From IMG/VR virus record IMGVR_UViG_3300031841_002095, positions 1 through 32,964 of that record: 32,964 nt of DNA; one strand, given 5' to 3'. Numbering within the stretch: position 1 is the stretch's first letter; each line of letters opens with the position of its first letter. The notes beneath the pieces are model-generated. The model saw nothing but the letters and a program-made list of their open reading frames with translations. It did not search any database and was not told where the DNA came from. This document shows, one piece after another, positions 19,586 through 28,621 of this stretch. The DNA comes from a virus. The position numbers and the translations under genes were made by a program.

Positions 19586-22500
19586 TATTCTTTTACCTGC
19601 TCCGAGTTATGTGTTACGATGTTTTCTACAATATAAGTATCTGCGTCTTCAACATTAAAGTTATAAGTTTGTACTTCTTGGTCTACTCTCTGTTTGCGCC
19701 AAACTTTTTCTAATACTAAATTATTTGTAACTAAGAAATCGCCTTCTAGTATATCTTCTGCTCGTTCCCAGCTATAAGTGTCCCCTCTTAATATTAAGAA
19801 AGGATGTTCATATGTTGCATGTACTTTTTCATTTAGTATATAGTACCATGAGTAAGAATCTACATATACTGTTTCTACTGTAGAAGTAGTTTTAGTTGTA
19901 TTTACTAGTGAAGGAGCTGTCCAAGTTTTATAGGCATCTTCGTTGCTCTCATCTAAAGTAGTGTCTGTTATAGCTTCTAGTGAATCTCCAACTACTATAT
20001 CCTGAACTTTTTTACTTGTGCCATCTGCCATCATTATGTTTGAGCCGTAAACCAAACAACCGCCACCGCCACCACCTGGTGGTGTAGAGGTGCCTCCAGT
20101 TGTTAATGACCACCCTCTTGCTACACCTCCAATAGTTACTGTTGTTGATGTTGTTGATAAGTTTGAAGCTGATGTAGTCATTTGTACGTTTACATAACTA
20201 CCGTTTGATATTTGTTGGCTACTTGTTCCAAAACTACCGTTATCAATTTTAAACTGTGCACTTCCACCTGCTATTGAAACTGTTTTTGTTCCTTGGAATC
20301 CTCCAGTTACTTGTGTATTAGCATATAGAGTAGTGCTTAGTGATTGTCCAGTTAGATTACTAAAACTAAATGCTGGGTCTGTTGTACCAAACTTAATAAA
20401 ATTATATTTAATAAATCCTAGCTTAGAACTACTATTATCTCCTTGGGCTGCTACATATAGATTTATTGTTCCTGTTCCTTCATATTTAAATGAAACTGGA
20501 ATCATTCCTTGTGTTCTTGAAGCAAAGTTAGGATCAGTTGAAGTACCACCTGTGCCGTTAGTTCCAATTACTGGAGGGAATACTCTAGATTCATGGATAG
20601 CATGGTCAATGTTTTTACATAGTCTTGCACTAAATGGACCAGATTCTTGTTGAGTAGCAAAAGTAACAGTAGTAGTACTATTAGTATGTAAATTAGAACC
20701 GTCACTTACATGAAAATGTAATGTTTTGACGTGAGCTGTTCCACCTACTCCTGATACTAAAATGTTTCCTACATAGTATCCTGCTCCTGTTCCCACATCA
20801 CCAAGATATCTATAGTTAAAATCATTCTGATAGAATGTTCCAATAGTAGTACCACTTACATTGGCTCCTGTTGAAGCTAATGTAATATTTGATGTTGTTA
20901 ATGTTCCTGAGATTGTAACATTGTTTCCTACAATTGTACCTTTGAACTCTGCATTTCCTGCTGAATCTATAAAGAACTCTTTTGAATGTATTGACCCTGC
21001 TGATGCTAATTGTATTCCTTGGTTTGTAAAATTATTTGCTTGTACAGTTGGAGAGCCTCCTGATATTGCGCTAGATGTTATTGTCCACCCACCAACACTA
21101 CCTCCAGTTTTTGCTCCACCTGCTAAGGTATTTGTATTAGCTGCTGTGTTTGCTTGTGATAAAGTAGCTTTAGAGTCTGCTGTAGTTTGTGCATCTGAAG
21201 CTGCGTTAGCCGCATCTGAAGCCGCATTAGCTGCTGTATTAACTGAGTCTGAAGTAGCCCCACCTGCATCTGTTACAGAACCTATAGTTAAACTTCCTTT
21301 GAAGAAAGCGTTACCTGAAGTATCTATATAAAATTGTTTAGCGTGAATAGACCCTTGACTATTTAAAGTAATACCCCCCGTAGTATATCCACTAATATCT
21401 TTTGTTCCACTGTAAATTGCACTACTGTCAATAGTCCAGCCGCCTACTGTGCCTCCTGTCTTAGCTCCGCCTGCCAAGGTATTTGTATTAGCTGCTGTAT
21501 TCGCTTGTGCTAAAGTAGCTTTAGAGTCTGCTGTATTTTGTGCAGCTGAAGCTGAGTTAGCTGCTGAATTAACTGAGTCTGAAGTAGCTCCGCCTGCATC
21601 TGTTACAGAACCTATAGTTAAACTTCCTTTGAAGAAAGCATTTCCACTTGTATCTATATAAAATTGTTTTGCATGTATTGAGCCGGCACTATTTAAAGTA
21701 ATACCCCCCGTAGTATACCCATCAGTATCTTTTGTTCCGCTGTAAATTGCGCTACTGTCAATAGTCCAGCCACCCACACTACCACCAGTTTTAGCCCCGT
21801 TTGATAGTATGTTTGTATTAGCTGCTGTATTCGCTTGTGCTAAAGTAGCTTTACTATCTGCCGTATTTTGAGCGTCTGAAGCTGCAGCTGCTGCTCCTAC
21901 TTCTGCTTCAATAGCAGAAGCTGCTGTTGCTCCTATTTGTACGGATTGCCCTATAGCTAGTGTTCCGTTTGCACTATAGAACTTAATAAACTTGTTCCCT
22001 GAATCCTGTCCAATATTTACATTACCAGCACCGTCAAAGTATACACCTAAGTCCCCGTCTGCAAACGTGGTTTTATTTGCTGTGACAAACTTACCATTAT
22101 CTCCACTTGTTCCTAATTGAATTGTGTTTGCTATATTTGCTCTATTTGTAAATGTAGTATTTGCACTTAATCTATTTGCTTGTAATGTTCCTTCAACAAT
22201 TACTGAGCCATCGAAAGTTTCAACAACTAATGAACTAAAGTTTGCTGCTGTTATTGAACCTGATGAAGTAGCTGCAGAACCGTTATATATTCTTGTACCT
22301 GCAACATCTGCACTATTGTCTGTTACTGTTATTCTATCGTTTGGTCTTATTGTGCTATCACTTGCATTTGCTATTACAGCTGAAGCTACCGCTTGTGCGG
22401 AGGCATTATTAAGAGTACCTGCAAAATTACTTGCTTGTGCTGCTGATATTTGTGAAGTATCACTTTCTTCAAAAGTAAAGATACTTGAACCTCTAACCCC

Positions 22501-25500
22501 ATCAACACCTATGCTACCAGCATTTACTTTTACAAAATTAAGTGTTTTTACTGCTACTGTTACGCCGTCTGAATTATCGATAATAGGAATAGTTGTGCTA
22601 CCTGTAAGAGTTGAACCACTTCCTATAGCTGAGTTTGCATTTAAAGAAACTACTCCACTACTTGATACTGCTGAACTTACGTTAACATCTGTTCGTGTTC
22701 CATACCTGAAACTATTTGCAGTATAAGGAGAACTTGCATCATAGCTATATATTTGGCTTCCTTTATATACTTTTGGAGTTGAACTAAAAGTTGTAAAATC
22801 ACTGATAGTACCACTGCTATTTGCATCAAAAGCATGTGATTCATTATCAAAAGTTACAGTATATGCATCTACTCCTGGAGTACCATCATCTCCTCCGATT
22901 GATTTAGATAATGATTGTACTTTTGTAAATGTAAACTCAGTGCCATCACTATTTTTAACTATAATAGTATAAGTTACTTTTGCATTATTTGCAGTCATGG
23001 AGTTATGTACTCCAAATCTTCTTGTGTATGTTGAAACAGTACTTGCAGTTCCTACTCCAATACTAGTACCTGAAGCAGATACTCTAAAAGAAGGAGAAGC
23101 ATAAGGAGAGCTTCCATCATAAGGAACTTGAGTTGTTCCATCGTATACTATAATGTCTGTACCAGAATCTTGATAATTTACTGAACCCTGATTAGTTGTA
23201 GGCATGGTGTGCGCTTCATTAGATAATATAACAGTTATCGCATTTGCACCATCATCACCGTCTGTTCCGTCTGTTCCAGGTTTTATACCGTATACTGTTA
23301 ATTGGTCTCTAGCTTTAATTGCTGCAGAGCCACTATCTCTAATTTGAACTTCTATTTTATCAGGCATATTGCCGAAAGAAGATTGAGGTGTGTATGTGTA
23401 AGTATTTGTAGTAGTATTTGCCTGACTTACATCATTTAAGAAAAACTCGTAATATACAGTTCCATTTGTATTTAATGCAGTAGCTGTTACTGTTGTACTT
23501 GAAGGAGAAGGAGTGCTTCCTGTATTTGCATAGGTAAATGCTTGGTCACCTATAGTTAAGTTTACTGTTCTTGAATCTTCTCCTGCTGAGCCATCTTCAC
23601 CATCTGCACCTGGCAGTCCGTCTGCTCCTTTCTCTCCACTAGCAAAATTAACTAAAGAGAATGTACCTCCAGTATTTAGTACTGAAGCTATTACAGTATC
23701 TTTCTGTCTATCGAATCTTAATGATTGTGCAAATAAGTTGGCTCCTGAGTATGTTCTGTCAGAGCCACTAGCTACAGTCATTGAAGTATCATTTTCAATA
23801 TGTGCTACTCTTGCCCAAAAACGAGAAGCTCCAGCATCGTCTAATATTACTAAGTCCCCTGCTCTAAAGTCTGATAAAAATGTTGTGGAAGACCCAACTA
23901 CATTTGAACTAAATCTTTCTAAACTAAAAGTACCATTTGCTTGACTTAAGTCTTCATTTGATTGTCCTAATCTTTTAAAGAAGCTAAAGTAATATGGTTG
24001 TCCTCCAGTAGCTGTAGCTGCTACATTATCTGTTCCAGCAACGACTGCTCTTAATACGTCTGTTCTTGTATTTCCTCTTGCTAAGTTTCCGTCATAATCG
24101 AATAATAAATAACCTGTTTGACCATTTGCTAAACTTGAAAAGTTTTGTTGAGTAAAATTAGTATTACCACTTGCTATAGATATACTAGGTATTCCAGTAG
24201 GTGGAGTAAATGTATAAGTGCTTGAATCAAAAGTTACAGTACCGTTTGCACTGCCTATACTCATTCCTGTAGTTAAAGTTCCACCTCTAGCAATTTGTTG
24301 ATTTAATCCTGCTCCAATTACACCTTCACTTGGTATACCTATATCTGAAGGATCAAAAGTAAACTTAGCTTGTATAAACTCAGAAGTGTACCCTTGAGTA
24401 TTAACTGTTCTTACGCGTACTCTGTACTCATCCCCTGGTGGTATATTTCTTATGCTAAAACTGCTTTGTCCTCTACTTCTAATTTGTTCTCTAATAAAGC
24501 CACTATTATTTCTTACTTTATCAGATTGAGGCACATCATGTTCTAAGTCAAAACCAGCTAAGTGTTCATAAATATCATCTAATGCATTTCCGTCTGAATC
24601 TGTTCTTATAGATTTTGGTGCTGTCCATTGTACTAAAGCTTTATAACCTTTTATTGGTTGGTCAACATCTGTAACATCTCCACCTTCTTCATCAGGTACT
24701 ATTTGTACAGATACATTTATTGGTAGTGGAACTATCTCTGTTCTAAGAGGTGGTCTCATTATATCAGGTATATCTGGTATTACCCAACCTCTATCTATTT
24801 CTGTAAACTTGTTAACATCATATTCTGCTGCAGTAATTTCAAACTGTAGCTCTTTTGTTTTTTCTTTTATACCAGTAATAATATATTCTTTTGCACTTCC
24901 AGTTACATCAGCTCCTGTTGCTTGTTGTCCTGTAATTGCATATATTACTTCACTGTTAGGTGCGGAACTAAATGCACTTGATACAGTTACATTTGATGAG
25001 TTATATGATGAAATAGGTTTTGTTTCTATTCTTTGATCTTCTGACCATATAACTTGTACTTGGCCACCTGAATCATCTTTTAATTGTGATGCAGAAGCTT
25101 GAGTTGAGATTGCTGTTCCGTTTGCGTGTTCTAATACAAGGTCGCCTACTTTATAATCTGTGCTGTTAATTGTAGCAGTTGGTTGCGCTATATATGCACC
25201 TCCGCTTGGATATATTAAATGTAAATCAAAATTATCTGTACCATTTAGACTTAATGCTCTATCTGTTTCGATTACAGTAGTAGTAGAAGCTTTTGCAGTT
25301 GATACTCTTCCAGAGAATTGTACATCTTTGTCATCTGCATCTTGTACAAGAATAACATCTCCAGCAACTAAAGCACCCCCATTGATACCTGTACTAAATG
25401 TTACGATTTCTTTTTCTAATTTTTCAGTAAGTAAATGCCATCTTCCAAGTCTTTGTGCTTGACCTTGAGAAGTACAACCAAGAGCTGGTAAATCTTTTGA

Positions 25501-27615
25501 TATTACCCTACCTGTTTCTGCAATATTATTATCATCTGTTACTATTTCTACTGCTTGTTTGTATCTATTATCTGGGTCGTTCCAAGTAACCTTTACTTCA
25601 TTTGTTCTAAATCTTCTAGAACTGCCTGAATAACTAAAAGTTCCTTCAATAACATTTGATTTACCAAAAGTATATATCGGGCCTTTCTCTCTGTTTGAGT
25701 TTAAACTCACTTGACCATTGTGCCAAATAAGCATACCACGAATCATAGTACTTAAATCTTTCAGTAATCTTAATGCATCTTGCCCTTTCTGTATAAATAA
25801 GTTACATGAGAAGCGAGGCTCTGTTCCGCCTTTTCCATTTGGTACAAGTTCGTCACAGTATTTCGCTAAGTTATATAAAGTATACTTATCTACTTGTGTA
25901 AAGTCAAAATCTGGGTCTACATACTTTCCAAGTCCATATCTTGGATTCGTAATTAAGTCCATAAATATCCATACTGGGTTGCTGGTATATACAGGCATAT
26001 AGTTAGGACTTGTAGCGTTAAAAGTCTTTTGGTCTCCCCTAAAATTACCATCCCAGTCTACAGGATTTCCTGTATCTGCCCCTGTAGTAACATTACGACT
26101 ATAAGAAGCAGTTGCTCTTCTTGCTCCTGTATCATCATGTATTTCATCTGCTGGGAAATAGTTAGTAGGAACTTTTACTTTTAGCCCTCTAATTTCGTAT
26201 GCTCTTTCAGGTATATCATCAAAATCCTCAGCATCAACTACTACAGCTGCATAAGCTGTATAAGGATAAGTTAACTTATCAGTAATAATATTTTCTATAG
26301 ATACTAAACTGCCTTGGTTACTTTGTTGCCAGCTATTTTCTTTTTGATTTACTGGAGATACTCTTTGAACTTCTATTTTGTAATCAGTAAAAGGTTGGTA
26401 TTTTGATATATCAAAACTAAATATACTATTGAAAGGAGCTTGTATCTGTCCATCAATTATACCTGAGCTACCAGATCTTACACGAGTATTTGCATGATAA
26501 TCTCTAACATTTGAAGATAAAGTTCTTCTACCATAAATAACGTGTTCATTATTTGAAAAACTATCTGTTGAATCTGTTTTATATGAGAAGACTATTCTAT
26601 ACTCAGCAAATCCAGGCCCTTTCTTCCCATTTTCTTTGTTAGAAATCATTGAAGCATGATTTAAAGTTACACGAATAAAATCTACTTCTCCTGGGTCTGC
26701 TATATTCATACCAGTAGAAGCAACTCTGCTAATTCCTGATTCTCCGTTTCTATCAGGAGAAATGTCAGTACTTATTCCTAAAGCAGTATTAGTTGGTTGA
26801 CCTATCGATCTTAAATCTGTTTGGTCTAATGCTGCATTTATTGAATGTGCTGAAGAAGCACTACCTATACCAGAAGGAGCAGATAGATATGCTTGTTCTC
26901 TTTCTCCTTTTCTAAATGCCCAGCCAAAGTTGTTAAAATTGTATTTTAGTACGTCTCCTGCTGCTGATTTAGGAGGAGATATTATAACTGCAGTAGCTGA
27001 AGTTGTTATTCCGCCACCATTTGTTAAAGTTGCCTGAGTGCTACTACCTATAGCTGAAATTGTGTCTACTAAGTCGATTGAAACATTAGCAGAAGAAACT
27101 GTTTTTGCAGGAGGACTGTCTACTCTTACATGAGTAACATTTATAAATTGAGTTATTTGACCTGCATACTCTGTGCCGTCTTTACCCGCTCCTTCTATTC
27201 TAATAAATTGATTTAATGGTTTTGCTTCATCTCTAATATCATCTGCTGCAAAGAAAGAAGTAGCGGTACTTACAATATTATTACCTGCTGATGTAGAAGC
27301 ATTTGTTGCTCTCTTCTTACCTGCTATTACAGAAATATATCTTTCTCCTTGTGCAGTAGTAAGATTTTCAAATACAGCTCCACCACCTTGGTCTGTTACT
27401 ATACCACTTGTTGCATTATAAGAAGCATTAGGAGTTCTAAGTAGTTGAAAATAAGTACCTACATTGGCAGATGCTGCAGGGTTACCGTCAATTATAATAC
27501 TGTTCGGTCCGTTAACTAATCCTTCAATTGGTCCTTCGGACACAGCATCATATATGACAGCAGTTTGATGCCTAGTAGATTTTGTTAATTTATTATATCT
27601 AGAGTTTCCTGCCAT
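19585..27615 (-). CDS. J-like tail tip (host specificity) protein with C-terminal intein domain
   Basis: A 2676-aa central tip protein; lambda J is 1132 aa. The N-terminus YDAVSEGPIEGLVNG, later WIFMDLITNPRYGLG, IRGMLIWHNGQVSL and EVKVTWNDP are J-family signatures. A fibronectin-III-like domain lies at about 975-1080 (GYKALVQWTAP, GDEYRVRVRTVN). Short collagen-like GxD runs start near 1325 and recur. Two related beta domains with SNEAHTMP and SNxSSG-like strands follow (about 1450-1700). Three tandem GGWTIDSSAIYSG / AGSIHAKQFYIDTSG / FKGSL units occupy about 1945-2210. A terminal beta-sandwich leads to six glycines and then a Hint domain (2520-2670). It should recognise the host receptor at the distal tail. 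The order H-M-L-K-I-J around it matches lambda exactly. Confidence 0.93.
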   Translation of the reverse strand: MAGNSRYNKLTKSTRHQTAVIYDAVSEGPIEGLVNGPNSIIIDGNPAASANVGTYFQLLRTPNASYNATSGIVTDQGGGAVFENLTTAQGERYISVIAGKKRATNASTSAGNNIVSTATSFFAADDIRDEAKPLNQFIRIEGAGKDGTEYAGQITQFINVTHVRVDSPPAKTVSSANVSIDLVDTISAIGSSTQATLTNGGGITTSATAVIISPPKSAAGDVLKYNFNNFGWAFRKGEREQAYLSAPSGIGSASSAHSINAALDQTDLRSIGQPTNTALGISTDISPDRNGESGISRVASTGMNIADPGEVDFIRVTLNHASMISNKENGKKGPGFAEYRIVFSYKTDSTDSFSNNEHVIYGRRTLSSNVRDYHANTRVRSGSSGIIDGQIQAPFNSIFSFDISKYQPFTDYKIEVQRVSPVNQKENSWQQSNQGSLVSIENIITDKLTYPYTAYAAVVVDAEDFDDIPERAYEIRGLKVKVPTNYFPADEIHDDTGARRATASYSRNVTTGADTGNPVDWDGNFRGDQKTFNATSPNYMPVYTSNPVWIFMDLITNPRYGLGKYVDPDFDFTQVDKYTLYNLAKYCDELVPNGKGGTEPRFSCNLFIQKGQDALRLLKDLSTMIRGMLIWHNGQVSLNSNREKGPIYTFGKSNVIEGTFSYSGSSRRFRTNEVKVTWNDPDNRYKQAVEIVTDDNNIAETGRVISKDLPALGCTSQGQAQRLGRWHLLTEKLEKEIVTFSTGINGGALVAGDVILVQDADDKDVQFSGRVSTAKASTTTVIETDRALSLNGTDNFDLHLIYPSGGAYIAQPTATINSTDYKVGDLVLEHANGTAISTQASASQLKDDSGGQVQVIWSEDQRIETKPISSYNSSNVTVSSAFSSAPNSEVIYAITGQQATGADVTGSAKEYIITGIKEKTKELQFEITAAEYDVNKFTEIDRGWVIPDIPDIMRPPLRTEIVPLPINVSVQIVPDEEGGDVTDVDQPIKGYKALVQWTAPKSIRTDSDGNALDDIYEHLAGFDLEHDVPQSDKVRNNSGFIREQIRSRGQSSFSIRNIPPGDEYRVRVRTVNTQGYTSEFIQAKFTFDPSDIGIPSEGVIGAGLNQQIARGGTLTTGMSIGSANGTVTFDSSTYTFTPPTGIPSISIASGNTNFTQQNFSSLANGQTGYLLFDYDGNLARGNTRTDVLRAVVAGTDNVAATATGGQPYYFSFFKRLGQSNEDLSQANGTFSLERFSSNVVGSSTTFLSDFRAGDLVILDDAGASRFWARVAHIENDTSMTVASGSDRTYSGANLFAQSLRFDRQKDTVIASVLNTGGTFSLVNFASGEKGADGLPGADGEDGSAGEDSRTVNLTIGDQAFTYANTGSTPSPSSTTVTATALNTNGTVYYEFFLNDVSQANTTTNTYTYTPQSSFGNMPDKIEVQIRDSGSAAIKARDQLTVYGIKPGTDGTDGDDGANAITVILSNEAHTMPTTNQGSVNYQDSGTDIIVYDGTTQVPYDGSSPYASPSFRVSASGTSIGVGTASTVSTYTRRFGVHNSMTANNAKVTYTIIVKNSDGTEFTFTKVQSLSKSIGGDDGTPGVDAYTVTFDNESHAFDANSSGTISDFTTFSSTPKVYKGSQIYSYDASSPYTANSFRYGTRTDVNVSSAVSSSGVVSLNANSAIGSGSTLTGSTTIPIIDNSDGVTVAVKTLNFVKVNAGSIGVDGVRGSSIFTFEESDTSQISAAQASNFAGTLNNASAQAVASAVIANASDSTIRPNDRITVTDNSADVAGTRIYNGSAATSSGSITAANFSSLVVETFDGSVIVEGTLQANRLSANTTFTNRANIANTIQLGTSGDNGKFVTANKTTFADGDLGVYFDGAGNVNIGQDSGNKFIKFYSANGTLAIGQSVQIGATAASAIEAEVGAAAAASDAQNTADSKATLAQANTAANTNILSNGAKTGGSVGGWTIDSSAIYSGTKDTDGYTTGGITLNSAGSIHAKQFYIDTSGNAFFKGSLTIGSVTDAGGATSDSVNSAANSASAAQNTADSKATLAQANTAANTNTLAGGAKTGGTVGGWTIDSSAIYSGTKDISGYTTGGITLNSQGSIHAKQFYIDTSGNAFFKGSLTIGSVTDAGGATSDSVNTAANAASDAANAASDAQTTADSKATLSQANTAANTNTLAGGAKTGGSVGGWTITSSAISGGSPTVQANNFTNQGIQLASAGSIHSKEFFIDSAGNAEFKGTIVGNNVTISGTLTTSNITLASTGANVSGTTIGTFYQNDFNYRYLGDVGTGAGYYVGNILVSGVGGTAHVKTLHFHVSDGSNLHTNSTTTVTFATQQESGPFSARLCKNIDHAIHESRVFPPVIGTNGTGGTSTDPNFASRTQGMIPVSFKYEGTGTINLYVAAQGDNSSSKLGFIKYNFIKFGTTDPAFSFSNLTGQSLSTTLYANTQVTGGFQGTKTVSIAGGSAQFKIDNGSFGTSSQQISNGSYVNVQMTTSASNLSTTSTTVTIGGVARGWSLTTGGTSTPPGGGGGGCLVYGSNIMMADGTSKKVQDIVVGDSLEAITDTTLDESNEDAYKTWTAPSLVNTTKTTSTVETVYVDSYSWYYILNEKVHATYEHPFLILRGDTYSWERAEDILEGDFLVTNNLVLEKVWRKQRVDQEVQTYNFNVEDADTYIVENIVTHNSEQVKE
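19606..20058 (-). other. Mini-intein / Hint domain at the C-terminus of J
   Basis: Residues 2520-2670 of the J-like protein form a complete Hint domain of 151 aa. It starts with Cys2520 after a run of six glycines (CLVYGSNIMMADG, block A, with VGDSLEA following). Block B is VHATYEHPFL with the TxxH pair. The C-terminal block is TYIVENIVTHN, ending His2669-Asn2670, followed by Ser2671 as +1 nucleophile. All four residue classes used in canonical protein splicing are present. There is no LAGLIDADG or other homing endonuclease insert. The C-terminal flank is only SEQVKE. Confidence 0.88.
21263..21639 (-). repeat. Exact 47-bp repeats 330 bases apart in J
   Basis: Bases 21263-21309 and 21593-21639 are identical over 47 positions and lie 330 bases (110 codons) apart. 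They belong to a roughly 110-residue unit (GGWTIDSSAIYSG to GATSDSVN) present about three times between 21,050 and 21,800, the copy nearest the C-terminus being the most diverged. Exchange between copies would change the number of units without shifting the frame. Confidence 0.85.
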
Positions 27616-28310
27616 TATTTTTGTTCCTCTGAAGCTATAGCGTCATTACCGCCGCCAGTTCCACCACCTGAGCCGCCGCCTGCCGAGCCGCCGCCAGTTC
27701 CGCTTGAATAGCTACCTGAGTAGGTTCCATCTTTCTTTCCAAAAGTAAATCCATTACTTGCAGTAATTTTTGTGTCTGTAAATCCAAAGTTTATAGGTGC
27801 GCCCCCTACTTCTAACTTACCATAAGCTAGAGGTACTGGTATACCTACTTTGGCATTATTAATCGGGCCTTTGAACAGGTTTGATTCATCCGATTCATCA
27901 TCGGGCATTTCGGGAGTTAACATATCTACTATTCCTTTTAGTGCGAGTAATCCTCCCCCAACTATAAGAGCTACCCCAACAGCTGTTGTTGCTCCAAAAG
28001 TAAATACTCCTAATATAATTAGTGCTACTCCTAAGAGTGCTTTTAAAAAATCTGCTCCCTGAGGTAAAGGAGTAATAATTAAATCATTCTCTCCTAAGTC
28101 ACTGTGTAAATTATCATAATCAAGAAGCTCTGAGCCTTTTGCAACGTGAAACTCTATACCTTTATCGGTACAGTCTAATAAATATTTTCTAACGCCACCT
28201 TTCATTTGGTCAATAGCGTGCATAGCTTCATGAACATTTTTACATACCAGTTCATGCTCTTTTCCAAAGAGTTCGCCCATTCTTCCTAATAATATTATCT
28301 TTCTTTTCAT
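27615..28310 (-). CDS. Lambda gpI-like tail assembly protein
   Basis: A 231-aa tail assembly protein of the lambda I type, thought to act with gpK, gpL and J in building the tail tip. Residues 1-80 are a compact ubiquitin-like N-terminal region (KIILLGRMGELFG, NDLIITPLPQG). A long Gly/Ala/Val/Ile hydrophobic stretch covers about 88-130 (FLKALLGVALIILGVFTFG), a hallmark of gpI. NNAKVGIPVPLAYG at 151-164 is the family motif near the C-terminal domain. The last 35 residues are Gly/Ser-rich. The gene lies between the JAMM protein and J with ATGA and TAATG overlaps, the same position as in lambda. Confidence 0.88.
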   Translation of the reverse strand: MKRKIILLGRMGELFGKEHELVCKNVHEAMHAIDQMKGGVRKYLLDCTDKGIEFHVAKGSELLDYDNLHSDLGENDLIITPLPQGADFLKALLGVALIILGVFTFGATTAVGVALIVGGGLLALKGIVDMLTPEMPDDESDESNLFKGPINNAKVGIPVPLAYGKLEVGGAPINFGFTDTKITASNGFTFGKKDGTYSGSYSSGTGGGSAGGGSGGGTGGGNDAIASEEQK

Positions 28311-28621
28311 TGTGGTTCTAAAATAAATACCTCTTGTTGTGGGTAAGATACAATCATATATGGTATACCTACCGCGTTACAGTTGTCAATGTCATACTGG
28401 CTTGGACGACATTCCGAGTCATAGTGACTATGGACAACATATTTTATATTCGAATTGAGTTGATGATGTATGAACAGTTTTGCGTCAATTTTAAACTGTG
28501 AAATATCTTCGTGGAGATTTTCACTCGGAATATATTTTTCCTCATTCTCATCTACTATAACAAGTCCGCAACATTCTCCTGGAGCAGCCGATTTTGCATG
28601 AGCAAATATATCAGCTATCAT
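28307..28621 (-). CDS. JAMM/MPN metalloprotease, short gpK-like tail protein
   Basis: A 104-aa protein consisting only of the JAB1/MPN (JAMM) domain found at the N-terminus of lambda gpK. The metal and catalytic residues are intact: E16 in GECCGL, H64-S-H66, S74 and D77 with the required spacing HxH-x7-S-x2-D. Lambda gpK is about twice as long and carries a second NlpC/P60 peptidase domain, which is missing here and is not encoded separately among the adjacent genes. In JAMM phage proteins the substrate is thought to be a tail component or cell wall; neither is shown here. It overlaps its neighbours by 1 and 4 bases. Confidence 0.88.
   Translation of the reverse strand: MIADIFAHAKSAAPGECCGLVIVDENEEKYIPSENLHEDISQFKIDAKLFIHHQLNSNIKYVVHSHYDSECRPSQYDIDNCNAVGIPYMIVSYPQQEVFILEPQ

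Noticed and set aside
19606-20058. Homing-endonuclease intein (a selfish element) in J
   Set aside because: The domain is only 151 residues, with no LAGLIDADG, HNH or GIY-YIG insert between the TxxH block and the C-terminal block, so it cannot home by itself.
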